Part shown: positions 17,917 through 26,341 of the stretch, piece after piece | How the letters are laid out: each line of letters opens with the position of its first letter | How positions within the stretch are numbered: position 1 is the first letter of the stretch | DNA from: JAENVU01 sp046598395 | GTDB lineage: Bacteria; Actinomycetota; Acidimicrobiia; IMCC26256; JAENVU01 | NCBI GenBank assembly: GCA_046598395.1 | Contig: JBKJIQ010000001.1 | Span: 13,185-77,184, forward strand | Direction of reading: 5' to 3' | Length of the DNA: 64,000 nucleotides | Notes under the pieces: generated by a model | Seen by the model: only the letters and a program-made list of their open reading frames with translations | Told to the model about the DNA's origin: nothing | Database searches by the model: none | Translations under genes and position numbers: made by a program

Positions 17917-18764
17917 ACCCGGGGATCGAGATCACGGCCCCGGCCAAGCTCACGCTCACGCTGCGCGTGCTCGGGACCCGTCCCGACGGCTTCCACGAAC
18001 TCGAGGCCCTCACGGTGATGATCTCGGCGCCCGTAGACACGCTCACGATCGGTCCGGCGGTTGCCGGTGTCGTAGTGCTGACCGTGAACGGCGGTGGCGA
18101 CGACATACCGCATGATGAGAGCAACCTCGTGGTGCGCGCGGCGCGCGCCGTGCTGCCCCCGAATGCCGGCGCCCGCATCGAGCTCACCAAGCGCATTCCG
18201 TCGGGCGCGGGGCTGGGCGGTGGCTCAGCCGATGCCGCGGCAGTACTGCGCGTGCTGCGAGATACCCATGGGCTCGATGAGGAGCTGGTCATGACCGCGG
18301 CGGCGGCGATCGGCTCGGATGTGCCCGTGTGCGTTTCGGGTCGTCCCGTCTTCATGCGCGGCCGAGGGGAGCGGCTCGAGGCCGTGGAACTCGCAGGTGC
18401 GCTGCATGTGGTGGTGGCCAAGCCGCCGTTCTCGCTCGCGACCCCGCCGGTGTTTCGGGCCTGGGATGAGCTCGGCGAACCTCGAAGCGTTCGGTTTCTG
18501 AGCGCACCCCCCGCCGTTGCCCACCTGGTGGACGGATTCGTCAATGATCTCGAGCCCGCGGCGGAGCGCGTCGAACCCCGAGTGCGTGAGTTTCGTGAGG
18601 CGCTGGAACGGGTGACCAACTCGACCGCGTTGCTGGCAGGCAGCGGATCGTCGTATTGGCTACCCGCGGCAGATGACGAGACGGCCAGGCAGATCGCGGC
18701 GCAGGTCAGAACTCAACTCGGCGTAGAAACGTTTTCGGGCCGAGTGCTGAACGACCTGGACTAG
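17913..18764 (+). CDS. ispE: 4-(cytidine 5'-diphospho)-2-C-methyl-D-erythritol kinase IspE
   Basis: 283 residues of the GHMP kinase fold: APAKLTLTLRVLGTRPDGFH at the start, and the ATP-binding PSGAGLGGGSADAA near residue 90, then a GSGSSYWL motif near residue 245. IspE phosphorylates CDP-methylerythritol in the non-mevalonate isoprenoid pathway. GTG start overlaps the rsmA stop; the 3' end overlaps the opposite-strand bS22 stop by four bases. Confidence 0.93.
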   Translation: MNPGIEITAPAKLTLTLRVLGTRPDGFHELEALTVMISAPVDTLTIGPAVAGVVVLTVNGGGDDIPHDESNLVVRAARAVLPPNAGARIELTKRIPSGAGLGGGSADAAAVLRVLRDTHGLDEELVMTAAAAIGSDVPVCVSGRPVFMRGRGERLEAVELAGALHVVVAKPPFSLATPPVFRAWDELGEPRSVRFLSAPPAVAHLVDGFVNDLEPAAERVEPRVREFREALERVTNSTALLAGSGSSYWLPAADDETARQIAAQVRTQLGVETFSGRVLNDLD

Positions 18765-18862
18765 CGACCCTGCTGACGGCGCTGCCAGCGCGTCTTTTTG
18801 AGAAGCTTCTTGTGCTTCTTTTTCCGCATGCGCTTACGGCGCTTTTTAATCAGGGAGCCCAT
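18761..18862 (-). CDS. Ribosomal protein bS22 (AURKAIP1/COX24-type mini protein)
   Basis: 33 residues: MGSLIKKRRKRMRKKKHKKL then LKKTRWQRRQQGR. This is the COX24/AURKAIP1-like peptide identified as small-subunit protein bS22 in mycobacterial ribosomes. The ATG at 18862 is the only sensible start. It is convergent with ispE with a four-base overlap, the same layout as bL37 at 4968-5054. The 129 bp to its right separate it from tRNA-Gln. Confidence 0.88.
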   Translation of the reverse strand: MGSLIKKRRKRMRKKKHKKLLKKTRWQRRQQGR

Positions 18863-18991
18863 GAGGGCCGGGAGACTAGCCGCGTCGGTGTGCCGCGGCA
18901 CATTCGGGCGAGCGCGATCGCATCTGCGGCCGCGAACGGTCAATGGAGACCGTCGACGCCCACGCTCCGCGGTAAGGTCAGACGCGTTCCT

Positions 18992-19062
18992 TCGGGGGTG
19001 GTGTAACGGCAGCACGGGGTCCTTTGGAGTCCCAAGTCGAGGTTCGAAACCTCGCCCCCGAG
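18992..19062 (+). tRNA. tRNA-Gln(UUG)
   Basis: A 71-nt cloverleaf with a perfect 7-bp acceptor stem (TCGGGGG/CCCCCGA), a discriminator G at 19062 and a T arm CGAGG-TTCGAAA-CCTCG. The anticodon loop CTTTGGA gives UUG (19022-19026 region). The anticodon stem has one T-T mismatch in its fourth pair. CCA is not encoded. Confidence 0.92.
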
Positions 19063-19140
19063 CCGGGGTGTCGAGCCCTCAGAGATGGTCAAGTCGCGAG
19101 CGCGGAGCCACAAGTGACCGAACATGATGAGTAAACGATC

Positions 19141-20637
19141 ATGAGTTACCGACCGCTGGCTGCGGTGGTCATGGCGGCAGGCGAAGGCACGCGGATGCGT
19201 TCCACCACGCCGAAGGTCTTGCACCCACTGTGCGGACGGCCGATGCTGCTGCACGTGGTGGACGCACTGGGCGCGCTGCCACTCGAGCGCATTGTGGTGG
19301 TGGTCGGCCATGGCGCCGAGCGGGTCACCAAGACGCTGCAGGATCAGGTCGAAACGGATGTGCCGGTGGTGTTCGTCGATCAATCCGTCCAGCGCGGCAC
19401 CGGCGACGCCGCCAGCGTTGCGCTTACCGCCTTCGCGGATGATCCCGACCTTGAAGGTGACGTCATCATCATGCCGGGCGATGCGCCATTGGTGCGCCCC
19501 GAGCTCTTGGCGCGTCTCGCCACCGCGCACCGTGAGTCGGATGCCGCGGTCACGTTGCTCACGTCCGAGCTCACGTCGTGGACGTGGGGTTTCGGCCGAG
19601 TGGTTCGGGACGCGCAGGGTGGCGTCGATCGCATCGTCGAACGAACCGATGCCACGGCCGAAGAACTGGAACTTCCCGAAGTCAACACGTCGATCTATTG
19701 CTTTCGCCGCAGCCTGCTGGCGCCGGCGCTGCGGCGATTGAGCCCGGAGAACGCGCAGGGCGAGTACTACCTCACCGACGCGATCGCGGTCCTGCGCGAG
19801 GCCGGGCACAAGGTCGTTGCGGTTGCCGCCGATGATCCGGCCGCGGCGCGCCACGTGAACGACCGCGCGCAACTCGCAACCGCGGAAGCGATCCTGCGAG
19901 AGCGGATCAACGAGCGGTGGATGCGCGAGGGCGTGACCATGGTGGATCCGACGGCCACCTATGTAGATGCCAACGTCAAACTCGCTGCGGATGTCCGCCT
20001 CTTGCCGGGAACGATCCTCGAAGGCCGGACCGTCATCGCCACCGGCGCGGTCATCGGTCCGGATACGCGGTTGATCGACACGATCGTTGGTGCACGCGCC
20101 GTCGTTTCGAACACGGTGGCAAGAGAGTCGGAGATCGGCGAGGACTGCACCGTTGGTCCGTTCGCGTCGCTGCGTCCGGGTACCCAGCTCGGAGCCGGAG
20201 CGCACGTGGGCACGTTCGTGGAGACCAAGAACGCGGAGATTGGTGAAGGTGCCAAGGTGCCGCATCTGTCGTACATGGGCGATGTGGGAATTGGACCTCG
20301 TGCCAACGTGGGCGCGGGGACGATCACCGCGAACTACGACGGGAAACAGAAGCACGCCTCCACCATTGGGGCGGATACGCGGATCGGTTCGAACACAGTG
20401 CTCGTGGCGCCGGTTGCGGTGGGCGACGGCAGCTACGTCGGCGCCGGTTCGGTGGTGACCCACGATGTGCCGCCGGGCGCGTTGGCCAAGGGCGTGCCGG
20501 CGCGGGTCGATGTTGGTTGGGTCGAGCGTCGTGGTGCCGGTAGCGCGAACGACGAGAATCCCGAATCCGAGACCCCGAAAACCCAGAACCCGAAAACCCA
20601 GAACCCGAAAACCCAGACGCCAGAGGACGACGACTAA
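19141..20637 (+). CDS. glmU: Bifunctional UDP-GlcNAc pyrophosphorylase/GlcN-1-P acetyltransferase GlmU
   Basis: 498 residues. The N-terminal uridyltransferase has MAAGEGTRMRSTTPKVLHPL and DVIIMPGDAPL; the C-terminal half is a left-handed beta-helix acetyltransferase (VIGPDTRLIDTIVGA, GAGTITANYDGKQKHAS, VGAGSVVTHDVPPGALAKG). GlmU makes UDP-GlcNAc for peptidoglycan. The C-terminus beyond residue 470 is a low-complexity tail that includes three PKTQN-like units encoded by a tandem repeat; it is not part of the fold. The stop TAA shares its last base with the ATG of prs. The gene begins 78 bp after tRNA-Gln. Confidence 0.95.
   Translation: MSYRPLAAVVMAAGEGTRMRSTTPKVLHPLCGRPMLLHVVDALGALPLERIVVVVGHGAERVTKTLQDQVETDVPVVFVDQSVQRGTGDAASVALTAFADDPDLEGDVIIMPGDAPLVRPELLARLATAHRESDAAVTLLTSELTSWTWGFGRVVRDAQGGVDRIVERTDATAEELELPEVNTSIYCFRRSLLAPALRRLSPENAQGEYYLTDAIAVLREAGHKVVAVAADDPAAARHVNDRAQLATAEAILRERINERWMREGVTMVDPTATYVDANVKLAADVRLLPGTILEGRTVIATGAVIGPDTRLIDTIVGARAVVSNTVARESEIGEDCTVGPFASLRPGTQLGAGAHVGTFVETKNAEIGEGAKVPHLSYMGDVGIGPRANVGAGTITANYDGKQKHASTIGADTRIGSNTVLVAPVAVGDGSYVGAGSVVTHDVPPGALAKGVPARVDVGWVERRGAGSANDENPESETPKTQNPKTQNPKTQTPEDDD
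20574..20618 (+). repeat. 15-bp tandem repeat in the glmU C-terminal tail, three copies
   Basis: CCCGAAAACCCAGAA at 20574, 20589 and 20604 (last copy ends in C). Encodes P-K-T-Q-N repeats ahead of the acidic end PEDDD. A related CCCGAAACCCGAGGC repeat occurs near 48564-48594, so this may be a dispersed element type of this genome. Confidence 0.8.
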
Positions 20638-21626
20638 TGGAACTGACTCCGACTAAGACGTTGCAGCTCTTCGCCGGTTCGGGGAACTCCGAGCTGTCGC
20701 AAGAGATCGCCAGCAATATGGGCGTTCCGCTGGGTGACGTCACGTTGTCGCGCTTCGCGAACGGCGAGCTGTACTGCCGTCTCGGTGAGAACGTGCGCGG
20801 CGCGGATGTGTTCGTGCTCCAGGGTCACTGCGACCCGATCAACGATCACATCATGGAGCAGCTGATCATGATCGATGCGTTGAAGCGCGCGTCGGCCCGG
20901 CGCATCACCGCAGTCTGTCCCTTCTATGGATACGCGCGTCAGGACCGCAAGGCGGAGGGGCGCGAGCCCATCACGGCGCGATTGCTCGCCGATCTTTTCA
21001 CCGTCGCCGGCGCGGACCGTGTCGTGGTCGTCGACCTTCATACCGGCCAGATCCAAGGTTTCTTTAACTTCCCGGTGGATCACCTCACCGCAGTGCCGCT
21101 CCTCGCGGATCACCTCGTCGGGGTACTCGACCGCGAGACCGAGGTCACCGTTGTCTCCCCCGACGCCGGCGGCGGGAAACTCGCTCGACGGTTCGCGAAC
21201 TGTCTCGACGGCCATGGTGTCCACGCCGATCTCGCGTTCATCGACAAGCGTCGGCCCAAGGGCACCCACAATGTGGCGGTGGCCACCGAGGTCGTCGGTC
21301 TCGTCGCCGGTCGCCAGTGCATCCTGATCGACGACATGATCGATACCGCGGGCACGGTGGTCAGCGCCGCCGAGCTGCTGATGAGCCGGGGCGCGTCGTC
21401 GGTTTCGATTCTCGCGACCCACGGTCTGTTGTCGGGACCGGCGGTGGATCGGTTGAAGAACGGTCCGATTCGCGATGTGGTGGTGACGAACTCGCTCCCG
21501 GTTCCGTCGGAGAAGCACTTCGATGCACTCACCGTGTTGTCGATTGCGCCCATCGTGGCCGAGGCGTTGGCGGCCGTCTTCGAGGAGCGCAGCGTCTCGG
21601 AGCTGTTCTCCGGCGACAACACCTAA
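20637..21626 (+). CDS. prs: Ribose-phosphate pyrophosphokinase (PRPP synthase)
   Basis: 329 residues. Motifs: FANGELYCRLGENVRGADVF, the catalytic loop RQDRKAEGREPITARL and the PRPP loop ILIDDMIDTAGTVVSA. It makes PRPP from ribose-5-phosphate and ATP, for purines, pyrimidines, histidine, tryptophan and NAD. Overlaps glmU by one base (TAATG). It is followed by a 720-bp gap before rplY, although glmU-prs-rplY-pth are usually close. Confidence 0.95.
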   Translation: MELTPTKTLQLFAGSGNSELSQEIASNMGVPLGDVTLSRFANGELYCRLGENVRGADVFVLQGHCDPINDHIMEQLIMIDALKRASARRITAVCPFYGYARQDRKAEGREPITARLLADLFTVAGADRVVVVDLHTGQIQGFFNFPVDHLTAVPLLADHLVGVLDRETEVTVVSPDAGGGKLARRFANCLDGHGVHADLAFIDKRRPKGTHNVAVATEVVGLVAGRQCILIDDMIDTAGTVVSAAELLMSRGASSVSILATHGLLSGPAVDRLKNGPIRDVVVTNSLPVPSEKHFDALTVLSIAPIVAEALAAVFEERSVSELFSGDNT

Positions 21627-21632
21627 CTCGAA

Positions 21633-21648
21633 GCGTTCCGCGGAACGC
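21633..21648. repeat. 16-bp perfect palindrome after prs
   Basis: GCGTTC-CGCG-GAACGC forms a stem with CGCG loop seven bases after the prs stop. It may end the prs transcript, though no T-run follows. Confidence 0.6.
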
Positions 21649-21864
21649 ACGTCACAGTCTCGAAGTAGCCGACTCAAGTGACGTGTCGCTTGGGTGTCGC
21701 AGGCGAATCTCTCTGGGGGTAACGGGCCCCTGGGTGGCTCGTGTCGTGTTCGGGTCGTAGCTGATCTGACGTTCGATGGGCGCGGTGGCCCCGGGTGTGC
21801 TCACATGTGAACGCGATCGGTGAGGGCCGAGAGTCGTCGTGTGTGGGTGTCGCGAAATCTGCGC

Positions 21865-21884
21865 CACGCGTCCGCGGACGCGTG
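21865..21884. repeat. 20-bp perfect palindrome
   Basis: CACGCGTC-CGCG-GACGCGTG, perfect self-complement, with ATTCCCAG and then TTTTT eight bases later. A related imperfect copy (ACGTTCCGCGGAGCGT) follows at about 21901-21916 and precedes TTTTG. A weak terminator on the plus strand is possible; so is a binding site. Confidence 0.6.
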
Positions 21885-22063
21885 ATTCCCAGTTTTTGAC
21901 ACGTTCCGCGGAGCGTTTTGCGGCCGAGGTGCTCGCAATGTCGGTGGGAACGGTTCACGCGTCCGGTCGGACGATCCGCCGGAACGGCCGTTGGTTCTCG
22001 GGTGTGGTTCAGGCTCCCCTGGGTGGCGCGGTTCGGCCTCGCTGACGAGCGCGATTCTGCGTT

Positions 22064-22105
22064 CATTGTGCGTCTGCCACGTAGAGCGGTGGCGAACGCA
22101 CAATG
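22064..22105. repeat. Long interrupted hairpin, 42 nt
   Basis: CATTGTGCGT at 22064-22073 pairs perfectly with ACGCACAATG at 22096-22105; inside, GCCAC pairs with GTGGC around the loop GTAGAGCG. The stable, two-part stem suggests a structured RNA or the ends of a small element rather than a simple terminator, since no T-run follows. Confidence 0.6.
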
Positions 22106-22346
22106 GACACTGCTCGGATGACCTTGACGCGCACGCGGAGTGGACCCGAGGGCACGGCCGGTCTCGTCGACGATCTCCACCTCTTTGGCACGCCGGTGGT
22201 GGGCCAGTCCGTGGCTGAGAACCGCCCGTTTGGCCGGTCTCGCGGTTCGCCCCGACGGTTGACGAGAGGCAGTGGTTTGGCCGGAGGGGCCGGGCTCGGC
22301 CAGAATGGCGGGTCTCCTCTGTACCTCTCGAAGGATTTCCCGCGCC

Positions 22347-23000
22347 ATGGCTGATGTCATTCTCAACGCCGAGCCCCGCACCGAGCTGGGCTCCGGGCCT
22401 GCCGGGCGCTACCGCCGAGCGGGTCTCGTCCCGGCCGTGGTCTACGGCCTGGAGTCCGATCCGATTTCTATCAACGTTGGCGAACGGGAGCTTGACCGCC
22501 TGCTCCACGGTGCCAGTGGCGCGAACACACTGATCAATCTCAAGCTCGACGCGGGTGACGCGCTGGCACTCGCCCGCCAGATTCAGCGCCACCCGACCCG
22601 TGGCGATCTGGTGCACGTCGACTTCGTACGCGTGAGTCGTGACGTCGCCGTGAGCGCCGAAGTGCCGCTGCACATCGAAGGCGACGCGCCTGGTTCACGT
22701 GAGGGCGGGTTGCTCGAGCAGCTGCTGTTCACCGTCACGGTCGAAGCGATGCCGGGCAACATTCCGGATTCGCTCACCGTCGATATCTCGAATCTCCTGC
22801 TCGGCGACCAGCTCCACATTTCCGATCTCCCGGTGCCGAGCGGCGTGACGCTGCTCCACGATGCTGAAGAGCTCGTGGTCCATGTCACGATCCCGCGCGG
22901 TCTCGGTGACGAGGAGGGCGGCGAAGGCGAAGCAGGGGAAGCAGCCGAAGCTGGTGCAGAGACCACTCCGAGCGGCGACTCCGGCGGCGGCGCCGAGTAG
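22347..23000 (+). CDS. rplY: Ribosomal protein bL25, CTC form
   Basis: 217 residues. The N-terminal bL25 5S-rRNA-binding domain begins MADVILNAEPRTELGSGPAG and includes GLVPAVVYGLESDP; the second half is the CTC extension (VPLHIEGDAPGSREGGLLEQ) typical of long bL25, with an acidic Glu/Gly/Ala tail (about 195-217). AAGGA lies 11 bases before the ATG at 22347. The CTC form is often a general stress protein. It is immediately followed by pth. Confidence 0.93.
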   Translation: MADVILNAEPRTELGSGPAGRYRRAGLVPAVVYGLESDPISINVGERELDRLLHGASGANTLINLKLDAGDALALARQIQRHPTRGDLVHVDFVRVSRDVAVSAEVPLHIEGDAPGSREGGLLEQLLFTVTVEAMPGNIPDSLTVDISNLLLGDQLHISDLPVPSGVTLLHDAEELVVHVTIPRGLGDEEGGEGEAGEAAEAGAETTPSGDSGGGAE

Positions 23001-23003
23001 TCC

Positions 23004-23600
23004 GTGCTGGGGCGCACCGGGGTACGCCGGGGTACACCGGCGGATCTCTTGGTGGTCGGACTGGGAAATCCCGGTGCGGAATACGCACGGACCCGCCACA
23101 ATGTGGGCGCGGAAGTGGTCGAGTTGTTGGCGACCCGCCATGGTGCGCGATTACGCAAGGGCAAAGAGCGCGCGCTGGCCGACGAGGTCACGATCGACGG
23201 CGCGCGCATCGCACTCGCGGTGCCACTCACGTATATGAACGACTCGGGTGACGCGGTCCGCCTGCTCGCCCATCGCTACGGCGTCGAGCCCCCGCAGATC
23301 GTGATCGTGCACGACGAACTCGACCTCCCGGTCGCGGCATTGAAGCTCAAAGCGGGTGGTGGACTCGCGGGACACAACGGCTTGCGATCGATCAAGGCCC
23401 ATCTCCACACTGACGAGTTTCTGCGGGTACGGGTGGGAGTGGGGAAGCCGGTCTCCAAGGAACGCGGCGTCGACCACGTGCTGAACAAGTTCGCCAAGGC
23501 TGAACGAGTCGAGATCGACGTGAGCATCCAGCAGGCCGCGGACGCGGTGGAGACGATCGCCCGAGACGGCATCACCGCCGCGATGAACGCCTACAACTAA
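23004..23600 (+). CDS. pth: Peptidyl-tRNA hydrolase
   Basis: 198 residues with VVGLGNPGAEYARTRHNVGA (catalytic His), PLTYMNDSGDAV, IVHDELDLP and GGLAGHNGLRSI. It releases peptidyl moieties from prematurely dropped tRNAs. The GTG at 23004 is three bases after the rplY stop, so the genes are cotranscribed. rplY-pth is a usual pairing. Confidence 0.95.
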   Translation: MLGRTGVRRGTPADLLVVGLGNPGAEYARTRHNVGAEVVELLATRHGARLRKGKERALADEVTIDGARIALAVPLTYMNDSGDAVRLLAHRYGVEPPQIVIVHDELDLPVAALKLKAGGGLAGHNGLRSIKAHLHTDEFLRVRVGVGKPVSKERGVDHVLNKFAKAERVEIDVSIQQAADAVETIARDGITAAMNAYN

Positions 23601-23650
23601 CTCCGGCTCGTCGGTCCCGGTCGATCATTGGCGGGAAGCGGGACCCACCG

Positions 23651-24196
23651 TCAAGGTGCGATCGACGTATCCACCTGCTCGCGGGCGAAGGCCTCGAGAT
23701 CAGTCCAATGCGGTACGTGGGGATACGCGGCCGCGGTGGCCGCGCCCTTTCCGGTGAGGACGAGCGCGGGCCGACACCCGAAGGCGATTGCCGCGTCGAG
23801 ATCCCGGGGCGCGTCGCCCACGAACCAGGTCTCGGCCGGCGTAAACCCGAAGTCGGCCTGGGCCTGTTCGAACAACAACGTGCCGGGCTTGCGGCAACGA
23901 CACCCGTCGGTGGGTGCGTGCGTGCAGATGTACCAGCGGTCGATCGCGCCTCCGAGCCGACGGTCGAGTTCCGCGTTCACTGCGTCGAGCATGGCGCGGC
24001 TCATGTGACCTCGCCCCACCGCCGACTGATTGGAGATCACCACCAAGTGGTAGCCCGCGGCGGCCAGAATCCGGGCGCCCTCGATCGCGAACGGCTCGAT
24101 TTCGAGCTCCGAAAGGCTTTTGACCGAATCGACGTGGTCAACGTTTAATACACCGTCCCTATCGAGCAAGATCAGCCGGTTGCTACCCTCAAGCAC
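23651..24196 (-). CDS. gmhB: GmhB-type D-heptose 1,7-bisphosphate phosphatase (HAD family)
   Basis: 181 residues. HAD motif I DRDGVLN, motif II ISNQSAVGRG, the GmhB-specific zinc loop CTHAPTDGCRCRKPG and the last motif FVGDAPRDLDAA. GmhB removes the C7 phosphate from heptose bisphosphate. The start is uncertain: I chose the GTG at 24196, directly before the first strand (RLILLDRDG). It is transcribed divergently from gmhA with only 28 bp between the two starts, so they must share control. With gmhA and hldE it gives three of the four enzymes of ADP-heptose synthesis. Confidence 0.86.
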   Translation of the reverse strand: MLEGSNRLILLDRDGVLNVDHVDSVKSLSELEIEPFAIEGARILAAAGYHLVVISNQSAVGRGHMSRAMLDAVNAELDRRLGGAIDRWYICTHAPTDGCRCRKPGTLLFEQAQADFGFTPAETWFVGDAPRDLDAAIAFGCRPALVLTGKGAATAAAYPHVPHWTDLEAFAREQVDTSIAP

Positions 24197-24224
24197 TGTC
24201 CGTGGCCCGTCGAGAGACTTCTTC

Positions 24225-24803
24225 GTGAACTTCCAAGAGGCTATTCGCGAACATCGGGACATGATGACGGCAGTGTCGTCGACGGAAAACGCCCTCGCCG
24301 CGGCCGCGGCCGGCACGATCGAGCGGGTCGCGGCGGGCGGCACGGTTTTCTGGTTCGGCAACGGCGGCAGCGCCACCCAGGCTCTGCACTTCGCCACCGA
24401 GTTGGTGGGGCGGTTCGAGCGGGATCGCCCGGGGATCGCGTCGTATGCGCTCGTGGCCGACACCTCACTGATCACTGCCGTCGCAAATGACTACTCCTTC
24501 GACGTGGTCTTCGCCCGCCAGATCGAGTCGTTGTGTCGGCCCGGTGATGTTGCGGTGGGCATTTCCACCTCGGGAAATAGCTCGAACGTGTTGCAGGGAA
24601 TCGCCGCCGCGGCCTCCATCGGGGCGCTCACGATCGGCTTGACCGGTGGCGACGGCGGCAAGCTCGCCCTCACTGCCGATATCCCGATCGTCGTCGATCA
24701 CCCGCGCACCTGTCGGATTCAAGAAGCGCATTTGTTTCTCGGTCATCTGCTCTGTGAGACGGTGGAAGCGTCCATGTACGCCGACGGTTCTGAGTCCGCC
24801 TGA
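24225..24803 (+). CDS. gmhA: Sedoheptulose-7-phosphate isomerase GmhA
   Basis: 192 residues of the SIS-fold GmhA family: FWFGNGGSATQALHFATELV, VGISTSGNSSNVLQ, and the metal/catalytic C-terminal IQEAHLFLGH. It turns sedoheptulose 7-phosphate into D-glycero-D-manno-heptose 7-phosphate. The GTG at 24225 is chosen for the typical start MNFQEAIREH. Its TGA overlaps the ATG of hldE (TGATG). Confidence 0.88.
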   Translation: MNFQEAIREHRDMMTAVSSTENALAAAAAGTIERVAAGGTVFWFGNGGSATQALHFATELVGRFERDRPGIASYALVADTSLITAVANDYSFDVVFARQIESLCRPGDVAVGISTSGNSSNVLQGIAAAASIGALTIGLTGGDGGKLALTADIPIVVDHPRTCRIQEAHLFLGHLLCETVEASMYADGSESA

Positions 24804-26287
24804 TGTTTGACCGTCCCGACATTGTCCACGCCGCGGTTCGCGGCGGTTTCGCGGGGTGTCGCATGCTGGTGGTCGGAGACCTCATGCTCGACCGCTACCT
24901 GATCGGTGACGTTGCGCGCATCTCGCCCGAGGCGCCGGTCCCCGTGGTGCGGCTTAGCCGGGAAACGGTGTCGGTCGGTGGCGCGGGCAATGTGGCACTC
25001 AACCTGGTGGGTCTCGGGATACACGCCGACGTTGCAGGATGGACCGGTGACGACGAACCCGGCGCGCGGTTACGGGAGCTCCTGCGGCTCGCCGGGGTTC
25101 GCGGCCAGGGCGTTGAAGTGATTCGTGGTCGGCCGACGACCACCAAGACCAGGGTCCTCTCCGGACAACAACAGCTTGTCCGCATCGACGATGAGGACGC
25201 GTCGCCGCGCGCATCAGTGGACCGACGGGCATGGGATGACCGGGTCATAGCGTTGCTCGACGATGGGTATGACGCGCTTGTGATTTCCGACTACGCGAAG
25301 GGGGTCTTGGCCGACGACTTGTGTCGGCGGTTGATCCGCCAGGCCCGGCACCGGGGGATCCCGGCGCTGGTGGATCCGAAGGGTCTCGATTACACCAAGT
25401 ACCGCGGCGCAACCACGGTCACCCCGAACGAAACCGAACTCGCGGCCACCGCACAGGTCTCCGCGGCCGACGCCTTCGAGCTGACCGAGGCCGCCGCTCG
25501 TTTGCGCCAGGTGCTCGAGCTCGATTTCGTCACCTTGACCCGCGGCGAAGCCGGCATCTCGTTGGTCCAGGCGACCGGCACGCGTCACGTCCCCGCCCGG
25601 GCGCGGGAGGTCTTCGATGTTTCCGGCGCGGGCGACACGGCGATCGCGACCCTGGCCGCGGGGATCGCGGCGGGGCTCGACCCGCACGACTCCGCGGTGC
25701 TGGCCAACCTGGCGGCCGGGATCATCGTGGGCAAGACCGGCACGGTCCCGATTCGCCAAACCGAACTCCTCGCCGCGCTCGGCCCGGCTGAAGATGCGCC
25801 GCCGCCGCTGGGCGAGAAGCTCGCCACCCTCGAAGCTGCGGTCGGACTCGTGGGGCGGTGGCGTTCCGAAGGCCATGAGATCGGCTTCACGAATGGTTGC
25901 TTCGATCTTGTGCACGCCGGGCATGTCACGTATCTCGACTGGGCGCGTCGCAACTGCGACCGGCTCATCGTGGGGTTGAACACCGACGCGTCGGTGCGTG
26001 CGCTCAAGGGCGAACGTCGTCCGGTGAATGCTGAGGACGCGCGCTCCTGGGTGCTCGCGGGTCTCGCGGCGGTCGACGCCGTGGTGCTGTTCGCCGAGCC
26101 CACTCCGCTTGCGGTGATCGAGGCACTGCGGCCCGATGTGTTGATCAAGGGTGAGGACTACGCCGAGGAAGAGATCGTGGGAGCGTTCGAAGTGCGGTCG
26201 TGGGGTGGGCGCGTCCTGCGGGCTCCGTTGACCGAGGGTCACAGCACCACCGCGATGCTGGACCGCCTCGCCGCCGAACTCCCGTAA
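24803..26287 (+). CDS. hldE: Bifunctional heptose-7-P kinase/heptose-1-P adenylyltransferase HldE
   Basis: 494 residues. N-terminal ribokinase-fold kinase (about 1-325; VVGDLMLDRYLIGDVARISP, GGAGNVALNL, DVSGAGDT), then a C-terminal cytidylyltransferase-like domain (FTNGCFDLVHAGHVTYLD with HxGH, then INP-like PVNAEDARSW). It would give ADP-D-glycero-beta-D-manno-heptose. The full fusion is typical of LPS-making bacteria and unexpected in an actinobacterial core region. I see no hldD epimerase in the window. Probably an operon with gmhA; mfd begins 54 bp later. Confidence 0.9.
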   Translation: MFDRPDIVHAAVRGGFAGCRMLVVGDLMLDRYLIGDVARISPEAPVPVVRLSRETVSVGGAGNVALNLVGLGIHADVAGWTGDDEPGARLRELLRLAGVRGQGVEVIRGRPTTTKTRVLSGQQQLVRIDDEDASPRASVDRRAWDDRVIALLDDGYDALVISDYAKGVLADDLCRRLIRQARHRGIPALVDPKGLDYTKYRGATTVTPNETELAATAQVSAADAFELTEAAARLRQVLELDFVTLTRGEAGISLVQATGTRHVPARAREVFDVSGAGDTAIATLAAGIAAGLDPHDSAVLANLAAGIIVGKTGTVPIRQTELLAALGPAEDAPPPLGEKLATLEAAVGLVGRWRSEGHEIGFTNGCFDLVHAGHVTYLDWARRNCDRLIVGLNTDASVRALKGERRPVNAEDARSWVLAGLAAVDAVVLFAEPTPLAVIEALRPDVLIKGEDYAEEEIVGAFEVRSWGGRVLRAPLTEGHSTTAMLDRLAAELP

Positions 26288-26341
26288 CCGAACTCCCGTC
26301 ACCGGCGCCGTTCGCCGGGGGCGGGCCCCGTCGGTCAGAGT

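Larger units (their letters stand above)
21627..22346. other. 720-bp gene-free gap rich in palindromes (between prs and rplY)
   Basis: No convincing CDS on either strand: the minus-strand open frames have no recognisable family, no good start and low-complexity composition. It contains palindromes at 21633-21648 and 21865-21884, a third imperfect one near 21900-21916, and a long hairpin at 22064-22105. The promoter and leader of rplY must lie here. TTGACG at 22259-22264 resembles a -35 box but no matched -10 was found. Confidence 0.6.

Noticed and set aside
21674..22673. Minus-strand open frames in and after the prs-rplY gap
   Set aside because: One runs into rplY; they lack recognisable motifs, good starts and have low-complexity composition.
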